A DNA stretch of 64,000 nucleotides from positions 1,576,501 through 1,640,500 of the forward strand of contig RCSZ01000005.1 of assembly GCA_014898425.1 (NCBI GenBank), written 5' to 3'. The stretch's first letter is position 1. Each line of letters starts with the position of its first letter. The DNA is from Botryotinia globosa (taxonomy: Eukaryota; Ascomycota; Leotiomycetes; Helotiales; Sclerotiniaceae). The notes beneath the pieces were generated by a model, which saw nothing but the letters and a program-made list of their open reading frames with translations, was not told where the DNA came from and ran no database searches. Positions 11,150-20,955 of the stretch are shown one piece after another. A program made the translations under genes and the position numbers.

Positions 11150-12090
11150 GCTTATAAATTTTATAAAGTATTTAAATATTCTAAATACAATAATTTTTTT
11201 AAAATAATTAAACAATTTATAAAGTTTTATTATTATTATTATTAAATCTATAATAAATTATCAAACAAATTCAAGTTTTCTTTATCTAATAAAAACTTTG
11301 AATTCAATTACACAACATTTATTAATATTTTCTATATTAATAATTATTCTATTCTATATATAATTAATAAAACTATATATTTTCAAATTATTCAATAATT
11401 AAATAATATAATTATAAAATATATATAAAATAAACTCTATAAATATTGAATCAATATATATATAGATTTATCAGAATATATTATTTATAATATAAATATT
11501 AATTTCATTGAAAAAGAATTTTAATAATATATTAATTCAATATTTATTCAAATAAAAACAATTTTTATAAAAACTTATTATTCGATTAATATTATTAAAA
11601 GATTTTATATATTATTATATAGATTTTACAAAATTATTTACAAAGAAATTTATAATTTGAATATTAATAAAGCTTTTATATTTCAAATAATTATAAAAAC
11701 TATCAATAATATTATAAAATCAAATGAATTAATATCTATCCTATTTGTTTTTAATATTTCCCCTTATTTTATTAAGAATAATTCTTTAATATTAATTATT
11801 CTATAACAAATAATAATAATCTCAAAAGTTATAATAAAGATTCACAAGATTTGTAATTCTATAAAAATATAAAAAGTTATAAATATATATAATAAATCTT
11901 CAATCATTATATTTTATAGTTTATTATTAAATAATAATATATTAATCTAAAAAGAGAATAATAATATTATTTCAAAAAAATAAAAAGAATCTTTTTTATT
12001 TTTCAATATAGATAATGAAATATATATATTCAATCTATTTTATAGATCTATAAAATTCAGATTTATATTAATAAAGTTTTATTATCAGAT
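11150..12090 (+). pseudogene. Copia integrase, degraded, all three catalytic acids lost
   Basis: One reading frame aligns along its whole length with fungal copia integrase. The catalytic core begins at FEFNYTTFINIFYI (D1 changed to N, codon at 11,324). It continues with IDLSEYIIYNINISF (D2 changed to N, codon at 11,489), SINIIKRFYI (E changed to K in the family's IVERYH motif, codon at 11,597) and a C-terminal SIKFRFILIKFYYQ matching the usual FRSTSVKPYY end. Stops are TAA/TAG/TGA where Trp, Gln or Arg is expected. The enzyme would have joined the cDNA to the chromosome; this copy is dead. Confidence 0.85.
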
Positions 12091-12229
12091 TAATCAAATC
12101 AACTAAATTAATCAAATTAATTAAATTAATTAAATTGACCAAATTAGTCAAATTAATTAAATTGACCAAATTAATCAAATTAATCAAATTGATCAAATTA
12201 ATTAAATCAATTAAATCAATTATATTTCA
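12089..12229 (+). repeat. 9 bp minisatellite (AAATTAATC type) after the integrase domain
   Basis: About 15 imperfect units of AAATTAATC, AAATTGACC or AAATTAATT. They follow the integrase C-terminus in frame and read as Asn-Gln-Ile/Thr type tripeptides with RIP stops. C-bearing units such as AAATTGACC suggest the original unit carried more G+C. Confidence 0.85.
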
Positions 12230-12940
12230 AATTATTTTAATAGATACAAAATAATTTTACTAAAATCTAGTAAAATTAGATTATTTGTTTTTAATATACA
12301 GCAACTGTATACTTCTATTTAATCGATTTTCAAAATACACCCAAATACACTATTTTATTACTTTTTAGAAATTAGATTATGATTCTTTTAAATAGTTTTT
12401 TTAAAAATAAATTCAATAATATAATTATTTATATATAAATGATATTTATAATAAGATTTTCCTTTTTTTAAAGAATTAATAGATATAATATATACTTTTA
12501 AAATTTTCTTATCAAAAAGTTCTTGAGAATTCGCTTTTTTTGGCTGTAATTTCTAATATATTAGAATTTTAAAATATTAAATGAATATTTTATAATATAT
12601 AAAATTTCTAAAAAATGAAATGAATAATTTTTATCAAAGAAAATATGAGAATAAATAAATTGATATAATTATTTCAAAAATAAATATATAATTTTGTTTA
12701 AAACTAAATATATATAAATGATAAGTTTTGGTACAAAATGACTGTCGACCAAATAGAAGTGCCCTACCTAGTACTATATTAATTATATATATTATAAATC
12801 CTAACAAATCTCTTTTAAATTTGTTCAAAAACAATTAAATATTCATATCAATATCTTTTCTATAAATAATTATATTTCAAATTCGAGTTTGTATATAAGA
12901 TTAATACTTTAATTATTTTATTATTAATCTTAAGGAATTG
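12230..12940 (+). other. Integrase-RT linker of copia, poorly recognisable
   Basis: No domain is readable. The length fits the linker between integrase and RT in this family. A small island with G and C (about 12,728-12,775, CTGTCGACCAAATAGAAG and GCCCTACCTAG) stands out and is unexplained. The minus-strand frame across it has no family resemblance. Confidence 0.4.
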
Positions 12941-13720
12941 ATTATATATAAAGAATCTAAAAAAAGGAGATTAATAAATTAATAATTAAAAGTATATTCG
13001 AGATTATATTATTAATAAATATCCCTTCAAAAATATATATTTTTAAATTGCAATTTATTAATAAAATCAAAAATAAAGGAATACATATCAAATTCTATAG
13101 ATTAAAACTAATTATTCAAATATATAATAATATTAATAAAATAATTGTTTTAATATAATTATAAACAATTCAATAATTATATTAATATATTCTAATCTTA
13201 TTAATTATAAATATTCAAAAGAAAAATATAAATATATATATTCAGAATATTATTCAAATATATATTCAATTTATATTGAATCTATATTATACATTTTATA
13301 TTTATATTCCAAAAAAATAAATCTATTAATTGATATAATATTATTCATTATTAAATTATTATATAATATTCCAGAAACAAAAAACTATTAATTCAAAATA
13401 TATTATATTTATTATTACAGAAAACTTAAAATATAATAATCTATATATAACTCTTTTTTTATATATACTAATAATAAAAGAATTAGATTTGATATTATAA
13501 AACTTCAAATAGATAATATATTTATTATAAAAGATAATATATTTATTATAAAAGATAATATATTTATTATAAAAGATAATATATTTATTATAAAAGATAA
13601 TATATTTATTATAAAAGATAATATATTTATTATAAAAGATAATATATTTATTATAAAAGATAATATATTTATATAAAAGATAATATATTTATATAAACTA
13701 ACTAAAAATAAACAATTCAA
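12941..13720 (+). pseudogene. Copia reverse transcriptase, degraded
   Basis: The frame reads LINKLIIKSIFEIILLINI, then IYIFKLQFINKIKNKG, RLKLIIQIYNNINKIIVL, NIIQIYIQFILNLYYTFYIY and a late ELDLIL/LQIDNIF. These align in order with fungal copia RT blocks (GLLARGVFEIV, RIFNSRFVDEIKNKG, RLVVQAYND, DISQAYTQSTTSLNRTFY, GLQTDDTLF). The catalytic TDD-type motif is at 13,509-13,517 and now reads Ile-Asp-Asn. It leads straight into a 21 bp tandem array. Confidence 0.82.
13512..13695 (+). repeat. 21 bp minisatellite born in the RT catalytic motif
   Basis: About nine tandem copies of a 21 bp unit (GATAATATATTTATTATAAA plus A); the last two units are 20 bp. The first unit is the codons Asp-Asn-Ile-Phe-Ile-Ile-Lys of the RT motif, corresponding to D-D-T-L/F-x-x-A in the living family. 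The repeat is therefore an expansion of the catalytic-site codons. The minus-strand ORF over it is a shadow. Confidence 0.9.
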
Positions 13721-14359
13721 ATAAATTGATTTTATAATTAAAGATTATAAGGAATTAATTCACAATTATTTATTAAAATTCAATAGTATTATTTTTATAT
13801 TTCAAAACAATAATATTTATTTTAATTAGAAAAATCAATATAATAATCTACAATTTGTTTTTATAGAATCTATAAATATTTATAAAATATATAATAAAAT
13901 TTGAAAATATAGAAATATATGATTAATATATTATATAATAAATCTATAAAATATATATTATAATAATATACTAATCTAAAATATCTTTCAATCTTTCAAT
14001 AATTATACAAACAATATAATCTAATAAATATAATATTATAATATTAAATAAATATATCAAATAATAAAAAGAGAATTCTATTAAAAAATTAAACTATATA
14101 CTATTCAATCTAAACTTATTCAAAATTATTATCTTTACAAATATCTCTTTTATAAATAATAAAAACTATTCATTTCAAATAAACTATATAATTATTATAA
14201 TAAATAAATACAACAATACTAATATTATCTATTGATTATTTATTAAATATAAAAAAATCACATATAGTATTTTAATATTCAAATTATATAAACTAATTCA
14301 AAAATTCAATATCGATATAATAATCACTTCAATAATCAATATTATTCTCAATAAAAAGA

Positions 14360-14617
14360 TTCTATTAATTTTATATATTGATTTGAAATCATCATATAAT
14401 TTATTTATCAAACTAAATATAATTAATAAAAAAGATTAATAATTGATATTATAATATTACATCAATTTTTTAAAAAAAAAGATTATTGAAATTATATAAA
14501 TCAATAATTTAATTAATTCAATTAATATAATAACAAAAGAAAAACTATATCAAACTCTAACTAATTTAATTAATATAAATAAAATTAATATTAAAATAAT
14601 AAAATGAATAAAAAGAA
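14360..14617 (+). pseudogene. Copia RNase H C-terminus, degraded
   Basis: The frame reads LILYIDLKSSYNLFIKL, aligning with the family's VLCTDSKSLYDCLVKL; the catalytic Asp survives at 14,380. It then reads DYWNYINQ (family KWIDG) and IITKEKLYQTLTNLI followed by NINKINIKII, which match the usual DAMTK...TNKINI tail with stops at Trp and Gln codons. The coding end sits just before the foldback insertion at 14,620. Confidence 0.85.
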
Positions 14618-15240
14618 TACCAGGGGCCTGCGAGCCCCCGGACCCCTTGCTTTTTGAGAAAGTATTATATAATTATATTTATAATTATAAAAATCTAAAA
14701 AAGAAATTTTATTGAAAGCTTACAGGCGAAGTCGGTTTACCTTTTTTTATTTATATTTTAGTGAGTCACTTCACTTCGAATCATTAATTATATCACTAAA
14801 CTACGAAAGCTATAGTATCAAAATAATTTTTATTAATATTAAATTAGCTACATTCAATATAAACCTCTTTTAATTGATTATATAAGCTCTAGTTATATTT
14901 ATACTACTTCAACTTCAATCCTTTATAAAAACCTCAGTTTTGAAGCTAGTAATATAGAAAATATATCATTTAAAAGTCCTTAATTTCTTATATATAGTTA
15001 CCACTTTTCTTTTTTTTCATTCAATTTATATTAATTTGAATAAGTTAATTTAAATAATTTTGTTGAAAAAGTAAGGAATTGTGCTATAGCTACAATGCTA
15101 AAAAAGTCGAGCCAATCAGATCTTTTGAATCCAGTCAATCAGATTGCTTGAATCGGGTCTCACTAAGCAAGGTTCTCTTTTTTCGTGTTTATACACCTTC
15201 GGCCCTTGTGGGCGGCAAGATTATTAAGGAGGTAAACCTC

Positions 15241-15553
15241 TAATAAAAAAGAGTTAATTTTATCTAATAGGAAACTATTATATTAAAACTATAAAAAAGA
15301 ATTCTAAGTATATAAACAAAGGAATTCATTTATAAAGAATTTATTTTAAGAAAATGATTTCAATATAAAAGCTATTATATTAAAGGAATTAAATAAATAC
15401 AAAAGAGATTAGCTTTTTCGATAGTATTTATATAAAACCTACTATTTCCTTATTTAACTAGCTTTTTAGATAAAATATAATTAGATATATAGGACCTGTA
15501 TTATATGTGGATACTGCGTTTTCCGTATCCTTCTCGAACCAACATTTATTAAT
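15241..15553. repeat. Loop of the foldback element, related to 8.14-8.40 kb
   Basis: The unpaired centre between the two arms. From about 15,310 it is colinear with 8,145-8,398 and it is less mutated than that copy. It may be a solo LTR that landed at the palindrome centre, or a native spacer of this element family. Short ORFs crossing into the arms look fortuitous. Confidence 0.5.
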
Positions 15554-15721
15554 TGATTGGAGGTTTACCTCCTTAATATTCTTATCGCCCGCAAGGGCCG
15601 AAGGTGTATATATATACAAAAAAAGAGAACTCTTACTTAATGAGACCCGATTCAAGCAATCTGATTGGCTTGACTTCCTTAGTATTATAGCTATAGCATA
15701 AAAAAAACATAGATTCTTAAA

Positions 15722-16050
15722 AGATTTTAACAGAATTATTTAAATTAGTTGAATAAAAAGAAAACAAAAGTGATAACTATATAGAAGAAACTAAGGGCTT
15801 TCAAATAATATATTTTTTATATTGCTAGCTTTAAAACTGAGGGTTTTATAAAGGATTGAAATTGAAATAATATAAAATTCTAGATTTTTTCAATGAAATT
15901 ATTTAAATTAGCTTATTCCAATTAATATAAATTGAATGAAAAAAAAGAAAAGTGGTAACTATATATAAAAAACTAAGGGCTTTCAAATAATATATTTTTT
16001 ATATTATTAGCTTCAAAACTAAGGGTTTTCTAAAAGATTGAAGTTTAATT
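15722..16050. repeat. Tandem duplication inside the right arm of the foldback element
   Basis: Two units of about 160-170 bp (15,722-15,880 and 15,881-16,050) share ATTATTTAAATTAG, TAACTATATA and CTAAGGGCTTTCAAATAATA. The left arm has one copy, which explains why the right arm is about 200 bp longer. Confidence 0.75.
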
Positions 16051-16529
16051 AATATAGATATAGTTGGAGCTTATATAATCAATTGGAAAAGGGTTATATT
16101 GAATGTAGTAAATCTAAAATTAATAAAAATTATTTTAATACTATAGCTTTCGTGGTTCAGTAATATAATTAATAATTCGAAGTGAAATGACCCACTAAAA
16201 TGTAAATAAAAATACAAAATCTAAATAAAATTAAAAAATCTAAATAAAATTAAAAAGTCTGAATAAAAAAAGGTAAACCAACTTCGCCTGCAAGCTTTCA
16301 ATAAAATTTCTTTTTTAGATTTTTATAATAATAAATATAATTATATAATACTTTCTCAAAAAGCAAGGGGTCCGGGGGCTCGCAGGCCCCTGGTATATAT
16401 ATCAAACAATAAAAAGTATAATAATCATTTAGAAAATATATTTATTGATATTTATAATACATTTGTTTATTAATTTCTCTTCTATTTATAATATAAATCA
16501 TTTACATTCAAAAATAATTTATATATTTT

Positions 16530-16682
16530 AAAATATTAGATTGACTTAGTAAGGGGTGTATTGGGTTCAATAGTATTATAATTCATGTCTGCCCTCTTCG
16601 TACGAAGGGGGCATTGCTAAGCTATATACGAAGTGCGTATGTGGGGTAGAACGTGACACGTTCTCAGTCACGTGTTCCAACA
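16530..16682 (+). repeat. LTR-like GC-richer island, probable copia 3' LTR
   Basis: A G+C-rich segment containing the palindrome CTTCGTACGAAG, the inverted pair ACGTGAC...GTCACGT and ending GTTCCAACA. This resembles fungal copia LTR ends of the TGTTGGAAC/GTTCCAACA type. It follows the copia pol end (allowing for the foldback insertion), as a 3' LTR should. The left edge is blurred: TTAGATTGACTTAGTAAGG begins at about 16,535. It is much less RIP-damaged than the coding part. Confidence 0.6.
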
Positions 16683-17219
16683 AAAAATAATAATTTCAAA
16701 TTGATTTTTTAACCTATATCAATTGATAATCTTGTAAAACTTGTTGTTCTTTTTTAATTCTATTTATAATATGTTTTGAATAATTATATTTTACTCGATA
16801 TATTAAAATACAAAATTTCCAAATTATAAATAAAATCTCATTTTTAAAAATATATTTATAAAGATAATTTAATAGACCTTTTTATATTTCAAAATTATAT
16901 AGTACAATATAGTATTATTATGAAAAACATTCAAAATATTGAAAGTATTTTCAATACTTATAATATCATTATATTTATTATAATTGATACAAATTACATC
17001 ATTATATTAAATACGTTTTTAATAATTAAAAACAATGTAATCTTTATAAAAGAAATAAAGGAATAATAAAAAATAAATCAATTTAAATAAATATCAAATA
17101 ATGATAACAGAAATTTAAAAAAAACATATATGATTGAAAGTAATAGAACTCATTATTTTACTAAAATTAATTCTTAACAATCTTTATAATTTTTAAAATA
17201 TAAATACCTAGGTACTCTA

Positions 17220-19212
17220 TCCCCTAGACTGCCGGCTAGCGGCGCCGTATGTGGTCCGTACACTGAGTAAGAATATTAATAACTTCAATAATAATATTAA
17301 TAATAAGGAAATCAACAAATACATTGTATATAACAATTCCATTAATATAATTTCAAATAATATAGAATTTGATTTTATTAATAAAGAAATATTATATTCA
17401 AATATTACTTCTATTTTAAAAACAGAGATTTGTTTTGAATCTATAAAATATATTGATTTTAATCAAAAACTCATTTTATTAATCAATTCTCAATATTATA
17501 ATATACTCATTTTATTTTTTTTCTATTTTTCTATTAAAATAATGAAATCAATTAAAAAATAAATAAATTTATATATATAAGTATTAAAAAATAAAGAATT
17601 ATTGAATTCGCAAATATTTTTATAATATTTGATTATAATTAATAAGATTTATTTATATATAGATATATATATATATATTGTTATATATTGAATTTAAATT
17701 TAAAAATTATTGGAAATATAAAAAGAATAAAGATAAATATTATTTTATATATTTTATATCGAAAAATAGATTTCTAAAGATTCATATAAGGTATTATATA
17801 TTATTTTCTGAAATAAAGAATACTTTTAAAAAAATAAGATTTTAATTTTTCAATTCATATTTTATATATTAATATACTTTATTTTAAATCGATTTATTAT
17901 TAGATTATATTCAAAGTATTAATCTTTCAATATAGAGATTTTAGAATTGAATTTCAATCGATGAATATATTATATAATATAATAATCAATCAAAATATAT
18001 TATTATTATTAAAAATAAATTTATATTTATAAGATTTAAAATGTAGGTAGTTATAAATTGAGATTTTTTTATAATATAGAATTGATATAAAATAAGAAAA
18101 TTAAATAATTCTATAGATATAGTTATATTCCCTTTTTTAGGATTAATAGAAAAGGAAAAATATATAAATAAGATATAAATAATAATTCTATATTTAATAG
18201 AAAGATTATTTAAAGTTTTATATCATCTTTATTTCAATAATCTTTTTATCTCTATTTATTTTTTAGAATATATATATTATTTAGAGTATATTATAACAAA
18301 GATATATCAATTGAATTCTAGAATTTATAAAAATCTAATTATAAAAAAGAAAAATAATAATAAGAATAATAATATATTATAAAGAATAATTATTTCTATA
18401 ATATCTTCTTCAAATTTAATATATTATATAATATAAAAGAATAATACTTTAGTTTTAGTTCAATCTATAATATATAATAGGAAAGCTTTTATTTATAGAA
18501 TACAAAAACAATCGAAATCTATCTCTTTGAAAACTAAAACAATTCGAATTGTATATAAGAATAATATAGAAAAATAATTATTTATTCTAATCCTTTTTGA
18601 TATTTATAATTAAAATATAAATATTATCAATATAAGAGATCAATTATATTCGTTTATACTAGGATATCAATAAATATATTATAAAAGATATTAAACTTTA
18701 AAATAATAACTTTTAATTACTATTTTAATTAATTACTATTTGATTTATAAAAAACTTATTTTAGAATATTCTATAATTAAATCTTTGAAATATAATACTT
18801 TTTGAAAATCTATTATTAACAGATTGATTAATGAATTTGAATTTAAATATTATTCTAAAAATTATTTTGAGTTTCTATAGATTACAATTGAAGATTTTAA
18901 TCTTTTTATAAAATATTATTTTATTAGATTAAAAAATAAAAGAGATTGTAGTGTATATAGAGAGTTGTTTTTTGATATAAAAAGAATCATATTAAAAAAA
19001 ATATTGAATAATTTTAGATTAAAAAATAATAGGTATAGGAGTATATAAAGATATCAAGAATATAATATTTATTTATATAATAATAATAAATATTTCAATA
19101 ATTATTATAGAATATAATCCAAATATTATAAAAATTCTTAAGATCCTGATGATTTGATTAGTCCATTAGATCCCTGTTAAGCGACAGCGCCGCTAGTTGG
19201 CAGTCTAGGGGA
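17220..19212. mobile_element. TA-flanked inverted-repeat DNA transposon relic, about 2.0 kb
   Basis: The left end TCCCCTAGACTGCCGGCTAG and the right-end complement TCCCCTAGACTGCCAACTAG continue for about 29 bp with three transition mismatches. TA flanks both ends (17,218-17,219 and 19,213-19,214). TA duplication and length fit Tc1/mariner (Fot1/pogo-like) elements, but the terminal sequence is not one I recognise and no DDE transposase motif can be read. The inside is C-poor and T-rich. Confidence 0.75.
18738..19190 (+). pseudogene. Degraded frame of unknown function inside the TA element
   Basis: One + strand frame runs about 150 codons with only a few TAG/TAA/TGA stops and a normal-looking residue mix. 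Segments include ITIEDFNLFIKYYFIRLKN, CSVYRELFFDIKRIILKK and DPDDLISPLDPC close to the right inverted repeat. Stops fall where RIP would convert Gln, Arg or Trp codons. I cannot assign a family. It may be the C-terminal part of the element's own protein. The shorter + frame at 17,251-17,562 near the left end (lacking an ATG) may be its beginning or chance. Confidence 0.4.
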
Positions 19213-20955
19213 TAATATCTATTTTTCTTTTAAAAAATGTTATTATAATATTATTCAATATTTTGATTCCAATTGAGAAGAATTACTTCTTTTACATGAT
19301 TTAGTTTATATTAATATCAAAATCTTTAATTTTCCAGTAATATTTTTATGAAAAAGAATTTATAAAATTAAATTTTTTAATAAGAAAAGATAGTAAATCA
19401 TGATATAAAAGAGAATAAGAAATTAATTATATTTATTGAAGTCATTAAATCATTTGAAATTATCAATTTAAGTTCAGACTTAATAAGATTAATAAAATTC
19501 ATTAAAATCATAATTGATATGATTTGTTTCGATAAAATAACAATTTGAATATTATATTGAGTGTAAAAAATGTTAATCAGTTTTAAACGATTATTATGAA
19601 ATATAAATGTAGAAAAACAACCAAGATAAATAGAATTGAGGGGAATAAAAAATGTGTTATAAATTTTTAAATAATCTTAAATAATTTTATTATTAAGGAT
19701 ATATTAAGCCAAGAATTTATGTTAAAGTAATATCAAAATATAAGAATGTAGAGATAATCCAAATTAGTGATATATATTATTTTTTTGAGATAAATATTTT
19801 ATGTTACAAATCTTAAAAAAATTGTCAAACATCAATTAAAAAGTTGTTAATAATTATAAATTCTTACAATTTTGAAATGTATACTTTTATTGTAAATCTA
19901 GAAAAATCTGAATATAATAGAATATAAGTTATTAAAAAGGCGTGAATAAATAACCTTTATTATTATAATTATTAGCTTTATTTATCATTATATTTTATTT
20001 ATAATATTACAATGTTATTATTATATAAAAAGTATATTTATAGTTTTAGAAATATCACTATAAAGTATTAAATAATTTTACAAATATATTTATTCATATA
20101 TACTTTTCTGTTTCAATAATGATATAACATTATCATAAAAAATCTATCAAATGTTCTATTTTCAAATCAAATTCAGAATCGTTTTTTCTTTTATTATAGT
20201 CTTTTAATTTAATTTAATTTATAATAAAATATCTTGTTTTATATAATTAAATATAAAATATCTATAATTATGTCTTTAATTGATAATAGTAAATGATATA
20301 ATCGCAATATATTAGTAATAATATCAAACAAATTATAATTCTATTTTTCCTCTTTGATTTTGTAATCCTCATTTTTTTTATAACTTATTATTAAATTTAT
20401 ATATTATTGTTATACTATAGAAATAGAGATTTATTTTCAAAAAATATATATACTTTTGTTTATAATAAATGATATAAATAATGTTTGTTTAAATAATATC
20501 ATTAGGAAAAAGAAGTTGAATTGAATTGGATCATAAAAATTGTGCTAGAAAAACTCAATTATAAAGATAAAGAACTATTATTAATTTTTTATATCAAAAA
20601 GGATATAGCAGGTTAGGGGGTAGTATAGTTTATATAATCAAGATTTATAAATAGTATAATTTGTATAGTAATAATGAGGAAGTTTTTATAACTATACTAT
20701 GTATACTTATTAACTTTTGTATTTCTTATTTATATATAAAATACTAAACTTAATTGAAAATTAATTTTTTTTATAAATACATAAGTGCAAGGTTTTATAA
20801 CTCAAAAAGATAGTTCAAATTTTTAAATTTATTATTTGATAATAATATTATAAAAAATAATTATTGAATCAAATAAAAAGATTTAGAAAAATATAACAAG
20901 TATTCTTATAAAGTTAGAAATTGAAATTTCAAAGAAACCTCAATTTTTGGATGTT

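Larger units (their letters stand above)
14620..16393. mobile_element. Foldback (long inverted repeat) DNA element with TA target duplication
   Basis: The ends are inverted copies: CCAGGGGCCTGCGAGCCCC at the left and its complement at the right. Each is flanked by TA (14,618-14,619 and 16,394-16,395). The complementarity is not confined to the ends. The left arm (about 14,620-15,240) pairs with the right arm (about 15,554-16,393), including the shared block CACCTTCGGCCCTTGTGGGC and the GGAGGTAAACCTC stretch bordering the loop. A terminal mini-hairpin GGGGC...GCCCC lies inside each end. There is no convincing ORF, so it is non-autonomous. TA duplication suggests Tc1/mariner-type mobilisation. 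Confidence 0.85.
8700..16682 (+). mobile_element. Ty1/copia LTR retrotransposon, RIP-degraded, interrupted by a foldback element
   Basis: Gag-protease-integrase-RT-RNase H occur in copia order on the + strand, readable only through many TAA/TAG/TGA codons. Protease lies near 10.69 kb, integrase at 11.15-12.09, RT at 12.95-13.70 and RNase H at 14.36-14.62. A 1,774 bp foldback element (14,620-16,393) separates the pol end from a GC-richer LTR-like segment ending at 16,682. Nearly all damage is G-to-A on this strand: the sequence is G-poor and keeps its C. The 5' LTR was not identified and the left end is approximate. The right end abuts a LINE fragment, so the element probably inserted into that LINE. 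Confidence 0.85.
16683..20955 (-). mobile_element. Old 3'-less LINE copy (split by a TA element)
   Basis: 16,690-17,000 matches the RT-upstream part of the LINE at 24,035-24,360 (TATCAATTGATAATCTTGTA against TATCAATTGATAACCCTATA). 20,700-20,950 matches the 5' end of other copies (ending TTTTTGGATGTTG). The two parts are separated by the 1.99 kb element at 17,220-19,212, so they are probably one minus-strand LINE. Its 3' half is missing where the copia ends at 16,682. It diverges more from the other LINEs than they do from one another. Confidence 0.55.

Noticed and set aside
9271..13700. CRISPR-like array reading of the regular repeats
   Set aside because: The repeats are contiguous without unique spacers and lie in a fungal retroelement.
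13505..13720. Minus-strand heptapeptide-repeat ORF
   Set aside because: It is the antisense of the 21 bp array inside copia RT.
15458..15701. Two small ORFs across the foldback loop and right arm
   Set aside because: Short, overlapping on opposite strands and crossing a loop-arm border. No family resemblance.
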